Below, one piece after another: positions 26,092 through 34,276 of a stretch of DNA of 64,000 nucleotides. A program made the translations under genes and the position numbers. How positions within the stretch are numbered: position 1 is the stretch's first letter; each line of letters starts with the position of its first letter. The stretch is taken from the NCBI GenBank assembly GCA_024235935.1, contig JACKLL010000001.1, forward strand, positions 124,001 to 188,000, read 5' to 3'. The notes below the pieces were generated by a model. It was not told the DNA's origin and did no database searches. It was given only the letters and a program-made list of their open reading frames with translations. The DNA is from Rhodoferax sp. GTDB taxonomy: Bacteria; Pseudomonadota; Gammaproteobacteria; Burkholderiales; Burkholderiaceae_C.

Positions 26092-27368
26092 TGAGCCTGG
26101 CCGTACTGCTGCTGTTCGCGCTCACCATGCTCATGGGTGTGCCGATCGCCTTTGCCATGGGGGTGTCGGCCGCATCGGTGATCTGGTGGAACGATTTCCC
26201 GATCACCGTGCTGGCCCAGCGCACCATCAATGCGCTGGATTCGGTGCCGCTGCTCGCGGTGCCGATGTTCATCTTTGCGGCCGCGCTGTTCAACGCGGCC
26301 GGCATCACGCGCCACCTGTTTGACCTGATCCGCCTTGCCGTGGGACGCATCCGCGGTGGCCTGGGCCATGTGACGGTGCTGACCAACCTGGTGTTCTCGG
26401 GCATCTCGGGTGCGGCGCTGGCCGACATCGGTGCGCTGGGCGGCACGCAGATCAAGATGATGCGCGAGCAAGGCTACCGCGACGAGTTTGCCGCCGGCAT
26501 CACGATGGCGGCGGCCACCATCGGCCCGATCTTTCCGCCCAGCATCCCGCTGATCATCTTTGCGGCCGCCGCCGAGGTGTCGGCAGTCAAGCTGCTGATC
26601 GCCGGCGCGATTCCGGCGCTGATCATCGCCGCGTTGCTGATGCTGCAGATCGCCGTGATGGCACGCATGCAGAACCTGCCACGTGACCGGATCACGTTCA
26701 GCTGGCCCATCCTCGGGCGCACGCTGCTCGTCTCGCTGCCGGCGCTGCTGGCACCGGTGATCCTGATCGGCGGCCTGATCAGCGGCCTGTTCGGTCCCAC
26801 CGAGGTGGCCGGCATCTGCGTGCTGTATGCATTGCTGCTGGGCACCCTCGTCTACCGCGAACTGACCTGGAAGGGCCTGATCGAGGCGGCGCGCGAGACG
26901 GTGCAGTCCACCGCCAGCGTGTTGTTCATCGTCGCCTCGGCCGCGCTGTTCGCCTGGGTGCTGACCATCGACCGCGTTCCGATGCTGGCCAGCGAGTTCC
27001 TGCTGGGCCTGACGAAGAACCCGGTGCTGCTGCTGCTGATGGTCAACGTCATCCTGCTGGTCGTCGGCATGGTGCTGGAGTCGATTGCCGCGATCCTGAT
27101 CCTGGCGCCGATCTTCACACCCGCGCTGATGGCTGCGGGCGTGGACCCGATCCAGCTGGGCGTGGTGGTGGTGCTGAACCTGATGATCGGCCTGCTCACG
27201 CCGCCGGTGGGCATGAGCCTGTACATGGTCAGCATCATGGCCAAGCTGCCGCTGCAGCGTGTTGTCGCCGGCGCCATTCCGTTCCTGATTCCCCTCGTGC
27301 TGGCGCTGCTGGTCGTCACCCTGGTACCCGGTGTCTCCACCTGGTTGCCCAACCTGCTGGTCAAGTAA
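26088..27368 (+). CDS. dctM: TRAP transporter large permease (DctM)
   Basis: 426 residues from the ATG at 26088 in ATGA overlap with dctQ (ATG at 26091 also possible). About twelve hydrophobic segments. Family markers are LLFALTMLMGVPIAFAMG at the start, VLAQRTINALDSVPLLAVPMFIFAAALFNAAGI, FSGISGAALADIGALG, and ITMAAATIGPIFPPSIPLIIF. It carries the substrate across the inner membrane. The 36-bp gap to the next gene fits continued transcription. Confidence 0.9.
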   Translation: MMSLAVLLLFALTMLMGVPIAFAMGVSAASVIWWNDFPITVLAQRTINALDSVPLLAVPMFIFAAALFNAAGITRHLFDLIRLAVGRIRGGLGHVTVLTNLVFSGISGAALADIGALGGTQIKMMREQGYRDEFAAGITMAAATIGPIFPPSIPLIIFAAAAEVSAVKLLIAGAIPALIIAALLMLQIAVMARMQNLPRDRITFSWPILGRTLLVSLPALLAPVILIGGLISGLFGPTEVAGICVLYALLLGTLVYRELTWKGLIEAARETVQSTASVLFIVASAALFAWVLTIDRVPMLASEFLLGLTKNPVLLLLMVNVILLVVGMVLESIAAILILAPIFTPALMAAGVDPIQLGVVVVLNLMIGLLTPPVGMSLYMVSIMAKLPLQRVVAGAIPFLIPLVLALLVVTLVPGVSTWLPNLLVK

Positions 27369-27404
27369 ACCGCTGTCTTTCAACCGCTTTTCTGGAAGCC
27401 ATCT

Positions 27405-27944
27405 ATGAGCCGCCATTTCGGAGAGATCCGCCAGTTGGGTTACGTCGTTCGCGACATCGAAGCCGCCATGGCCTACTGGAGCGAGACGCTCGGCGTCGGC
27501 CCCTGGTTCTACAACCCCAAGGTGCCGATCAAGAACTACCTCTACCGTGGCGAACGCCACGAACCCCACAACTCGGTCGCACTGGCCAATTCCGGCTTCG
27601 TGCAGGTCGAGCTGATCCAGTGCCGCAACGATGTCCCGTCGATGTACCGCGACTTCCTGCAGGCCGGCAACACCGGGTTGCAACACGTGGCCTACTGGAC
27701 CGACAACTACGACGCCGACCTGGCGCGACTCGAGAAGCAGGGCTTCAAGGCGGTGATGAGCGGCGAGGTCGGCGAGCGCGGCCGCTTCATCTACTTCGAC
27801 ACCGAATACCACCCCGGCACAGTGATCGAGTTGTCCGAGGTTGCCGGCCCCAAGGGCCGCATGTTCGACCTGATCCGCGAATCATCGGTCGGCTGGGACG
27901 GCAGCCAGCCAGTGCGTCCGTTCCCGGACCTGAGCAAGATCTGA
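27405..27944 (+). CDS. VOC (glyoxalase/dioxygenase) superfamily protein
   Basis: 179 residues with paired beta-alpha-beta-beta-beta modules. The first module is GEIRQLGYVVRDIEAAMAYWSETLGVGPWFYNP and the second GLQHVAYWTDNYDADLARLEKQGFKAV, ending in TVIELSEVAGPKGRMF. A His in LQHVAYW and the Glu in VIELSE are candidate metal ligands, plus Glu in VQVELIQ. VOC enzymes do isomerase, epimerase or dioxygenase chemistry on a divalent metal. Its place between TRAP permease and RuBisCO-like genes suggests a step such as isomerisation in the same acid-sugar pathway; that is inference. Confidence 0.75.
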   Translation: MSRHFGEIRQLGYVVRDIEAAMAYWSETLGVGPWFYNPKVPIKNYLYRGERHEPHNSVALANSGFVQVELIQCRNDVPSMYRDFLQAGNTGLQHVAYWTDNYDADLARLEKQGFKAVMSGEVGERGRFIYFDTEYHPGTVIELSEVAGPKGRMFDLIRESSVGWDGSQPVRPFPDLSKI

Positions 27945-27961
27945 CAGAGCCCTGCCCCACC

Positions 27962-29221
27962 ATGACCGCGCAGCGCTTCAGTGCCACCTACCTGATCGAA
28001 ACACCCCTGGAACCTGCCCGCGTGGCCGAGGTCATGGCGGGCGAGCAATCCTGCGGCACCTTCACCCGCGTGCATGGCGAGACCGACGAATTGCGCGCAC
28101 GCGCCCGTGCCACCGTGGTGCAGATCGATGAGCTGGCGGCGGCCGCGGAGCCCAGCCTGCCCAACGCCTTCCTGCAGCGCCGCGGCACCCAGGGCCCCTG
28201 GCGGCGCGCCCGTGTCACCATCGACTTTCCCTGCGCCAACGTGGGTGCCAACCTGCCCACACTGGCTGCCACGGTATCCGGCAATCTGTACGACCTGGGC
28301 GAAACCACCGGGTTGCGGCTCGAGTCCATGCGGCTGCCGGCTGCCTACCGCGCGCAATTCGACATGCCCCGGCACGGCGTGCAGGGAACACGCGCGGCCA
28401 CCGGTGTGACCCACGGCGCCCTGGTGGGGACCATCATCAAACCCAACGTCGGCCTGTCGGCGCAGCAGACCGCCGAACTGGTCGCACAGTTGTGCGCGGC
28501 CGGGGTGGACTTCATCAAGGACGACGAGGTCTGCGCCAACCCCGACCACGCGCCGCTGGCCGAACGGGTGCCGGCGGTCATGGCCGCGGTGCGTGCCCAT
28601 CAGGAGCGCAGCGGCAAGCATGTGATGGTGGCCTTCAACATCACCGACGACACCGACGCGATGCGCCGCCACGCCGACCTGGTGGCGCGCGAAGGCGGCT
28701 CCTGTGTCATGGCCAGCCTGAACTGGTGCGGCTTCTCGGCGCTGCAGACGCTGCGCCGGCATACGCCGCTGGCCATCCACGGCCACCGCAACGGCTACGG
28801 CGCACTGTCGCGCCATCCGCTGCTGGGCATGTCGTTCCAGGCCTACCAGACGCTGTGGCGGCTGGCCGGCGTGGACCATATGCATGTGCATGGCCTGCAG
28901 GGCAAGTTCTCGCAGGCGGACGACGAGGTCGTGGCGTCGGCGCGCGACTGCCTGACCTCCTTGACGGACGGCGCAGACGATGGCGTGATGCCGGCCTTCT
29001 CGTCGGGCCAGTGGGCCGGCACGGTGCCCGCCACCTGGGCCGCGATTCACAGCGACGACCTGCTGTTCATGTCCGGCGGTGGCATCCTGGCGCATCCCGA
29101 CGGCGCGGCAGCCGGTGTCGCCAGCATCCGCCAGGCCTGGTCGGCGGCACGCGCCGGCATCCCTTTGGCGCAGTTTGCGCAGGACGCGCCGGAACTGGCC
29201 CGCGCCCTGGCATTCTTCTGA
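27962..29221 (+). CDS. RuBisCO-like protein (RLP), probable acid-sugar-phosphate decarboxylase type
   Basis: 419 residues. The RuBisCO large-subunit fold is clear: an N-terminal alpha/beta domain, then the barrel with GTIIKPNVG (Lys160) and GVDFIKDDEV, where Lys186 is the carbamylation-type lysine and Asp188-Glu189 are the metal ligands, as in true RuBisCO. The later AIHGHRNGYG (about 271-280) and SGGGILAHPDG (about 371-381) replace the usual HIHRAMH and phosphate-binding SGG segments. Loss of the strict RuBisCO motifs makes it a RuBisCO-like protein, not carbon fixation. Its partner kinase gene suggests the OiaX-like group acting on 3-oxo acid-sugar phosphates. Confidence 0.85.
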   Translation: MTAQRFSATYLIETPLEPARVAEVMAGEQSCGTFTRVHGETDELRARARATVVQIDELAAAAEPSLPNAFLQRRGTQGPWRRARVTIDFPCANVGANLPTLAATVSGNLYDLGETTGLRLESMRLPAAYRAQFDMPRHGVQGTRAATGVTHGALVGTIIKPNVGLSAQQTAELVAQLCAAGVDFIKDDEVCANPDHAPLAERVPAVMAAVRAHQERSGKHVMVAFNITDDTDAMRRHADLVAREGGSCVMASLNWCGFSALQTLRRHTPLAIHGHRNGYGALSRHPLLGMSFQAYQTLWRLAGVDHMHVHGLQGKFSQADDEVVASARDCLTSLTDGADDGVMPAFSSGQWAGTVPATWAAIHSDDLLFMSGGGILAHPDGAAAGVASIRQAWSAARAGIPLAQFAQDAPELARALAFF

Positions 29222-29227
29222 GTGCCG

Positions 29228-30634
29228 ATGACCGGGCTGAAGCTGGTCTGGTACGGTGACGATTTCACCGGCGCCACCGACACGCTGGCCACGGCGGCCC
29301 GGGCGGGCTTGCGCAGCCTGCTGTTCCTCGGCATTCCCACGGCGCAGCAACGGGCTGCCAGCGGCCCGCTGGATTGCCTGGGTATCGCGGGCGCGTCGCG
29401 CTCGATGGCACCAGCGGCCATGCACGCGGAGTTGCAATCCGTGGGACGCCTTTTTGCCGCACTGGCACCACCCGTGCTCCACTACAAGGTCTGCTCCACC
29501 TTCGACAGCAGCCCGACGGTCGGCAACATCGGTGCTGCGATCCGTGCGCTGAAGCCCTTCGTCTCCAACCCGCTGGTGGCCATCGTCGGCGGCCAGCCCA
29601 ACCTGGGACGCTACTGCCTGTTCAGCCATCTGTTCGCACGCGCCGGAAGTGATGGCGATGTCCATCGCATCGACCGCCACCCGACGATGCGCCAGCACCC
29701 GGTCACGCCCATGGGCGAGGCCGACCTGCGACTGCACCTGAGCCCGCAGGGTCTGGCAGCTTTGGCGGCCATCGCCTACCCGGCATACGACGACACCGCC
29801 CAGGCGCTGGACCAGCGGGTCGACCAGTTGCTGCAGACGGCGCCCGACGCGGTGCTGTTCGACGTTTCCCGCTGCACCGACCTGGGCACCATCGGACGGC
29901 AGATCTGGCTGCGTGCCCGGCAGCAGCCCCTGCTGGCCGTGGGTGCCAGCAGTGTGGTGCAGGCCCTGGCCGCGCACTGGGCAGATGCTGCCCGCAGCCC
30001 GGCAGAGGCAGACGCCACCGGGTCGTCCCCCGCGACACCGTCAACATCGTCAACACCGCCCGTACCGCGCGCACCACCGGCGCCGCTGGCCCCAGCCCGC
30101 GGCCCGGTGCTGGTGCTCGCTGGAAGCCTGTCACCTCAGACCGCGCTGCAGGTGCGCCAGGCCCGCGCATTCACCTCTGTGGCGCTGGACCCCCATATCC
30201 TGCTGGCCGAGGCAGCTTGCGACGCCACCGCCGGAACCTATGGCGCAGAACAGGCCGCCATGGTCACTGCGCTGCTGCGCGCCGGCAAGAGCGTGCTGGT
30301 CGACACCAGCGGCACGGCTCCCGCCGCGTTGACGCAGACCCCGGCGAAAGACTTCGACCCTGCCGCCCTGGCCAGCGCCTGCGGCACCTGGCTGAACCGG
30401 CTGCTGCAGCAGTGCCCGGTGAACCGCCTGGGCATCGCCGGCGGCGACACCTCGAGCCACGCCGTGCAGGCCCTCGGCGCCTGGGGCCTGTCCTACCTGC
30501 AGCCGATCTGCCCTGGTGTGGCCTTGTGCCGTCTGCACAGCGACGCGCCGCATCTCGACGGCATGGAACTGGCGCTCAAGGGCGGCCAGATGGGACCGCC
30601 GGACTACTTCGAATTGCTGCGCAGCGGCCACTGA
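29228..30634 (+). CDS. Four-carbon acid sugar kinase (OtnK/DUF1537 type)
   Basis: 468 residues from the ATG at 29228 (a GTG at 29222 directly follows the RLP stop). Typical N-terminal LVWYGDDFTGATDTLATAARAGL carries the sugar-binding Asp pair, and the C-terminal lobe shows the nucleotide-binding GIAGGDTSSHAVQALG and GGQMGPPDYF. The family phosphorylates threonate, erythronate, 3-oxo-tetronate or 3-oxo-isoapionate with ATP. An unusual Ala/Pro/Thr/Ser-rich linker (about residues 257-291) joins the two lobes. Following the RLP gene directly, it should supply the phosphorylated substrate. Confidence 0.87.
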   Translation: MTGLKLVWYGDDFTGATDTLATAARAGLRSLLFLGIPTAQQRAASGPLDCLGIAGASRSMAPAAMHAELQSVGRLFAALAPPVLHYKVCSTFDSSPTVGNIGAAIRALKPFVSNPLVAIVGGQPNLGRYCLFSHLFARAGSDGDVHRIDRHPTMRQHPVTPMGEADLRLHLSPQGLAALAAIAYPAYDDTAQALDQRVDQLLQTAPDAVLFDVSRCTDLGTIGRQIWLRARQQPLLAVGASSVVQALAAHWADAARSPAEADATGSSPATPSTSSTPPVPRAPPAPLAPARGPVLVLAGSLSPQTALQVRQARAFTSVALDPHILLAEAACDATAGTYGAEQAAMVTALLRAGKSVLVDTSGTAPAALTQTPAKDFDPAALASACGTWLNRLLQQCPVNRLGIAGGDTSSHAVQALGAWGLSYLQPICPGVALCRLHSDAPHLDGMELALKGGQMGPPDYFELLRSGH

Positions 30635-30811
30635 ATCCGCCAACGCCACTGGTCGGGGCAGCACGCCGCAGACTCAGCACCGGGCGGACACGGCAAATGC
30701 CGGAACGGTCACGGCCTACCGGTCACGGCTTGTGCCGGCGACTTGGCACGTTCGCGCCAAACCGGGCATCATCGGCAGTTCCTGAGAACCCCGACATGCA
30801 AGGAGAAAACC

Positions 30812-31504
30812 ATGGGAAAAACGATCAGCTACCAGCGCCCCGACGGCAAGAGTGTCGAGGGCTATCTCGCCGAACCTGCCGGCGGCAGCAACGCACCCGG
30901 CATCGTCGTGATCCAGGAATGGTGGGGCCTGAACGACCAGATCAGGGGTGTGGCCGACACGCTGGCGAGCCAGGGCTACCGTGCGCTGGTGCCCGACCTG
31001 TACCGCGGGCAGTCGGCGCTGGATGCGCACGAGGCCGAGCATCTGATGAAGGGACTGGACTTCGCCGATGCTGCAAGCCAGGACATCGCCGGCGCCGTGG
31101 CGCACCTGCATGGCAGCGGCAGCGCCAAGGTCGGCGTCACCGGCTTTTGCATGGGCGGCGCGCTGACCGTGCTGTCATCGGTGTTTGCCAAGGGTATCGA
31201 CGCAGCCGTGGTCTGGTACGGATGCCCGCCGCTGGACTATGTCGACGCAGCCAAGATCACGGCGCCACTGATGGGCCACTGGGCACTCGAGGACACGGCG
31301 TTTCCGATCACGCTGGTCGACGGCCTGGAGAAGAAGCTGACCGCGGCTGGAATTCCCTACGAGTTCCACCGCTACCAGGCCAAGCACGCGTTCGCCAACG
31401 AACAGGCCGACGCCAAGGGGCTGGAGTTCCTGAAGTACGACGCGAAGTGCGCCGAACTGGCCTGGCAACGCACCCACGCCTTCCTGGCCAAGCACCTGCG
31501 CTGA
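30812..31504 (+). CDS. Dienelactone hydrolase family protein
   Basis: 230 residues from the ATG at 30812, with AAGGAG eight bases upstream. The fold signature VVIQEWWGLNDQIRGVADTLASQGYRALVPDLYRG is at about residues 32-66. The nucleophile is the Cys of GFCMGG (about residue 117), and His sits in KHAFANEQ near the C-terminus. Dienelactone hydrolases open lactones in chloroaromatic and other ring-cleavage routes, though this Cys-type family also covers other esterases. It is a single gene after a 177-bp gap, so it is probably not part of the RuBisCO-like operon. Confidence 0.85.
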   Translation: MGKTISYQRPDGKSVEGYLAEPAGGSNAPGIVVIQEWWGLNDQIRGVADTLASQGYRALVPDLYRGQSALDAHEAEHLMKGLDFADAASQDIAGAVAHLHGSGSAKVGVTGFCMGGALTVLSSVFAKGIDAAVVWYGCPPLDYVDAAKITAPLMGHWALEDTAFPITLVDGLEKKLTAAGIPYEFHRYQAKHAFANEQADAKGLEFLKYDAKCAELAWQRTHAFLAKHLR

Positions 31505-31605
31505 CACCGACCGGGCCGCCCTGCAGGGCGGCGCCTCACACATTGGGTCGACAATGCGCCGGGGCATCGACAGTTCGATGACACCCGCGCCATAACAACA
31601 ATGCC

Positions 31606-32526
31606 ATGACGACCTCCAGCACCGCTCCCGCGCCCGCGATTCCCCGCCGGGCGATCTTCATGCTGATTGCCCTGACCATCGTCTGGGGCACGAACTGGCC
31701 GCTGTTCCCCTACGCGGTGCGCGAGATCTCGGTCTGGACCTTCCGCAGCTTCGCGATGGTCGGGGCCGGCTCGGCATTGCTGCTGTTTGCCCGGATGCGC
31801 GGCCTGCCGCTGCAGATTCCGCGCCAATACTGGCGCACCGTGGTACTGGCCACGCTGTTCTACCTGGTCATCTGGAACGTGTGCAGCACCTACGCGGCGG
31901 TGCTGATTCCTTCCGGGCAGGCTGCCGTGCTGGGCTTCACGATGCCGCTGTGGGGGGCACTGATCGCATGGGCGGTACTCGGCGAACGGCTCAGCCCGCG
32001 TTTGCTGCTGGCGGTGATCCTGGGCGGCGCTGGCGTGACGCTGCTGATGGTGCCCAGCTTCCAGGCCTATGCGGCCGCGCCGCTGGGCCTGGCCGTGGGC
32101 CTGCTGTCGGCCATTGGCTGGGCCATCGGCACGATGATCCTCAAGCGCGGCAAGGTCATGGTGCCGGTGCTGGTACTCACCGGCTGGCAGCTGCTGCTGG
32201 GCGCCGTACCCATCAGCATCGTCGCCATCGTCCTGGGCGACGGCAACTGGTTCATGCCCAGCTGGCAGTCGATCGCGGTGATCAGCTGGATCACGCTGAT
32301 ACCGATGTGCATCGGCAATGTGTGCTGGTTTGCCATCGTCGGGCTGTTGCCCGCGAACATCGCCGGACTGTCGTCGGTGATGGTCCCTGTGGTGGCCATG
32401 GTCTCGGGGGCCTTGATCAACGGCGAACCGCTGGGGCCGCTGCAATTGCTGTCGATGGCGACCTGCGTCGCGGCGCTGGTGCTGGCGCTGGGCCAGAAAA
32501 CGACCCCGGCTGCCGCGCAAAAGTAA
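31606..32526 (+). CDS. EamA/DMT-superfamily transporter
   Basis: 306 residues, ten membrane segments in two repeats. Characteristic sequences are RAIFMLIALTIVWGTNWPLFPYAVREIS in the first segment, AAVLIPSGQAAVLGFTMPLWGALIAWAVLGERLS at the end of repeat one, and MVPVVAMVSGALINGEPL near the end. It exports a metabolite that cannot be named from sequence. It shares no clear operon with its neighbours, though the next gene starts 46 bases downstream. Confidence 0.85.
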   Translation: MTTSSTAPAPAIPRRAIFMLIALTIVWGTNWPLFPYAVREISVWTFRSFAMVGAGSALLLFARMRGLPLQIPRQYWRTVVLATLFYLVIWNVCSTYAAVLIPSGQAAVLGFTMPLWGALIAWAVLGERLSPRLLLAVILGGAGVTLLMVPSFQAYAAAPLGLAVGLLSAIGWAIGTMILKRGKVMVPVLVLTGWQLLLGAVPISIVAIVLGDGNWFMPSWQSIAVISWITLIPMCIGNVCWFAIVGLLPANIAGLSSVMVPVVAMVSGALINGEPLGPLQLLSMATCVAALVLALGQKTTPAAAQK

Positions 32527-32571
32527 AATGCCGCTTTACCTGCCGCGCGCCGCAAGGGCGCGCCTCCTGCC

Positions 32572-33234
32572 ATGACACCCGCGATCGACTACCTGAACCC
32601 CGACCTTCCCCCAGACCTGCGCATCGTGCCGATGCCGGTCGTCGACGCCACCGCCGAATCCCTCGAAGGCTATGGACGGCTCGTCTCCCGGCCCGAGAAC
32701 TGCCACGTCGAGATCGTGCGCTGGCCAGCCACCGGCTGGCGTCCGGTGGATGCAGAAACCGGTGACGAAGCCGGCACCACCGAAGGCATCTTCGTCAGCG
32801 AATGGCGCGGCGACGTCCTCTATGGAAGCAACGATGCCGTCGGCGGCAAATACATCCTGGCCTATGCCACCGAGCCGCACCTGGCGAAGGAAGACCACCA
32901 GCGAGCGCCCGAGCGCATGATGCTGTGGCATGCCAACTACCATCCGGACGGCGGCCAACTGTTCTTCCCGCAGCAGAAGGAGCCGTTTCTGGTGCCGCTG
33001 GCGCTGCCGGGCGACGACATCATGCCGGACAAGTTCGTCTGCTTCCGCTTCGATGGCACGCAAGGCCTGTACATCCACCCCAACATCTGGCACGAGGGCG
33101 TGTTCGCCACGTCCGGCACGCAGAAATTCTTCGACAAGCAGGGCGCGGTGCATGCGCGGGTCTCGGTCGACTTCGCACGCGAGTTCAGCTGCCTGCTGTC
33201 GGCAGAGATTGCGCCGCCGGCAGCCAAGGCCTGA
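32572..33234 (+). CDS. Ureidoglycolate lyase (AllA-like) family protein
   Basis: 220 residues. The cupin-type barrel of the AllA family shows as YGRLVSRPENCHVEIVRWPATGWRPVDAETGDEAGTTEGIF, with APERMMLWHANYHPDGGQLFFPQ carrying metal ligands and LYIHPNIWHEGVF a further conserved His. AllA cleaves ureidoglycolate to glyoxylate and urea in purine breakdown, but this longer subfamily is often found outside purine clusters. No other purine-catabolism gene is near, so a related ureido acid or sugar-acid substrate is possible. Confidence 0.7.
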   Translation: MTPAIDYLNPDLPPDLRIVPMPVVDATAESLEGYGRLVSRPENCHVEIVRWPATGWRPVDAETGDEAGTTEGIFVSEWRGDVLYGSNDAVGGKYILAYATEPHLAKEDHQRAPERMMLWHANYHPDGGQLFFPQQKEPFLVPLALPGDDIMPDKFVCFRFDGTQGLYIHPNIWHEGVFATSGTQKFFDKQGAVHARVSVDFAREFSCLLSAEIAPPAAKA

Positions 33235-33291
33235 ACCCCACGCGAAGGCCAGCGGTCTGCGGAACCGGCCCCGACCCCTGATAGACAAGCC

Positions 33292-34071
33292 TTACAACAA
33301 CGGCCGCAGCTCGCGCGCGGCCTGCTGCAACACCGGCAGCCACTGCGCGCAGGTACGCGCAGGGTTTTCACAGCCACCGGGCAGCACGACATTCAGCGCC
33401 GCCACGGTGCGGCCCTGCAGATCGCGCAGCGGAACCGCCAATGCGTGCACCCCCAGTTCGTGTTCCTCGACCGCCAGGCAGAAGTCCTGCTGGCGCACCC
33501 GCTCGAGTTCGCCCCGGAACGTCGCCGCCGTATGCAGCGTGTACGGCGTCAGGCGCGGCAATTCCCGGCCCTTGAGCCAGGCATTGACCTCGGCCCTGGA
33601 CCGCGCGGCCAGCAGTATGCGGCCGGTCGATGTGGCATGCGCCGGCAGCCGCGCGCCCAGGTGCAGGCCATAGGCATGCAGCCGGGTGGGCGCGGCCGGA
33701 GCCAGGTTGAAGCCCTGTCCGCTGTTGGCCACGATGACCACCTCGTCGGCATCGAGCACCACCGTTGAGAATGCCCCTTGTGTCTGGGCCGCGACTCGGC
33801 TGAGGGTGGGCTGCAACACCCGCGGCAGGCGCGCCGATGACAGATAGCTGCCGGCAAAGCGCAAGACCTTGGGTGACAGCCAGTAATAGCTGCCGTCGGT
33901 CTCCAGGTAGCCCAGCTCGGCCAGCGTGAGCAGGTGGCGCCGCGCCGCCGCACGGCTGGTACCGGCGCGCTGGGCCGCCAGTGTCGCATTGAGGCGCTGG
34001 CGCTCAGTGTCGAAACTCTCCAGCACGGCCAGGCCCTTGGCCAGGCCTTCGATACGGTCTGACTGTTCCAT
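33292..34071 (-). CDS. pobR: IclR-family regulator of p-hydroxybenzoate catabolism (PobR type)
   Basis: 259 residues from the ATG at 34071. An N-terminal winged helix-turn-helix (EGLAKGLAVLESFDTERQRLNATLAAQRAGTSRAAARRHLLTLAELGYLETDG) is followed by the IclR effector-binding domain ending in HALAVPLRDLQGRTVAALNVVLPGG. It is divergent from pobA with a 205-bp shared gap, and that gap contains the three-repeat operator known for IclR-type PobR/PcaU of Acinetobacter. Presumed inducer: 4-hydroxybenzoate. Activation of pobA and self-repression are the expected actions, by analogy. Confidence 0.82.
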   Translation of the reverse strand: MEQSDRIEGLAKGLAVLESFDTERQRLNATLAAQRAGTSRAAARRHLLTLAELGYLETDGSYYWLSPKVLRFAGSYLSSARLPRVLQPTLSRVAAQTQGAFSTVVLDADEVVIVANSGQGFNLAPAAPTRLHAYGLHLGARLPAHATSTGRILLAARSRAEVNAWLKGRELPRLTPYTLHTAATFRGELERVRQQDFCLAVEEHELGVHALAVPLRDLQGRTVAALNVVLPGGCENPARTCAQWLPVLQQAARELRPLL

Positions 34072-34122
34072 GTTTCCCGGTCTCCAGTTGCGGCATGCAG
34101 GCCGATGCTGCGATTGGCAAAC

Positions 34123-34161
34123 TTGTGCGAATAGCGCACAACAGATCCGATATTCGCACAA
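34123..34161. promoter_or_regulatory. PobR operator: palindrome plus direct repeat upstream of pobA
   Basis: TTGTGCGAAT (34123-34132) faces a mirrored copy ending CGCACAA (34135-34141), giving a 19-bp palindrome with 7-bp perfect arms. A third copy, ATTCGCACAA (34152-34161), is a direct repeat of the second with 10 bp between, i.e. 20 bp offset or two helical turns. This palindrome-plus-direct-repeat layout is the one described for the IclR regulators PobR and PcaU. It lies about 115 bp upstream of the pobA ATG. Confidence 0.75.
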
Positions 34162-34276
34162 AGCTGCGCGATGGGATATGGCGGCACCCAGGGGATCGCC
34201 ATAAGCTTGGCCCTGCCCTGCGTCGACGCGGCCTGAATGGCCGCCATCGACGCCCCCCTTGCAGGAGACAGACACC

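Noticed and set aside
27962..29221. True RuBisCO (carbon fixation)
   Set aside because: The Lys/Asp/Glu metal site is kept, but later RuBisCO motifs are changed, no small subunit or phosphoribulokinase is near, and the context is acid-sugar catabolism.
31515..31532. 18-bp palindrome after the dienelactone hydrolase gene as terminator
   Set aside because: No T-run follows and the palindrome has no room for a loop outside CTGCAG; left as a possible hairpin only.
32572..33234. Purine-degradation locus around the AllA-like gene
   Set aside because: No allantoinase, allantoicase or urease gene is nearby; only the single AllA-like gene is seen.
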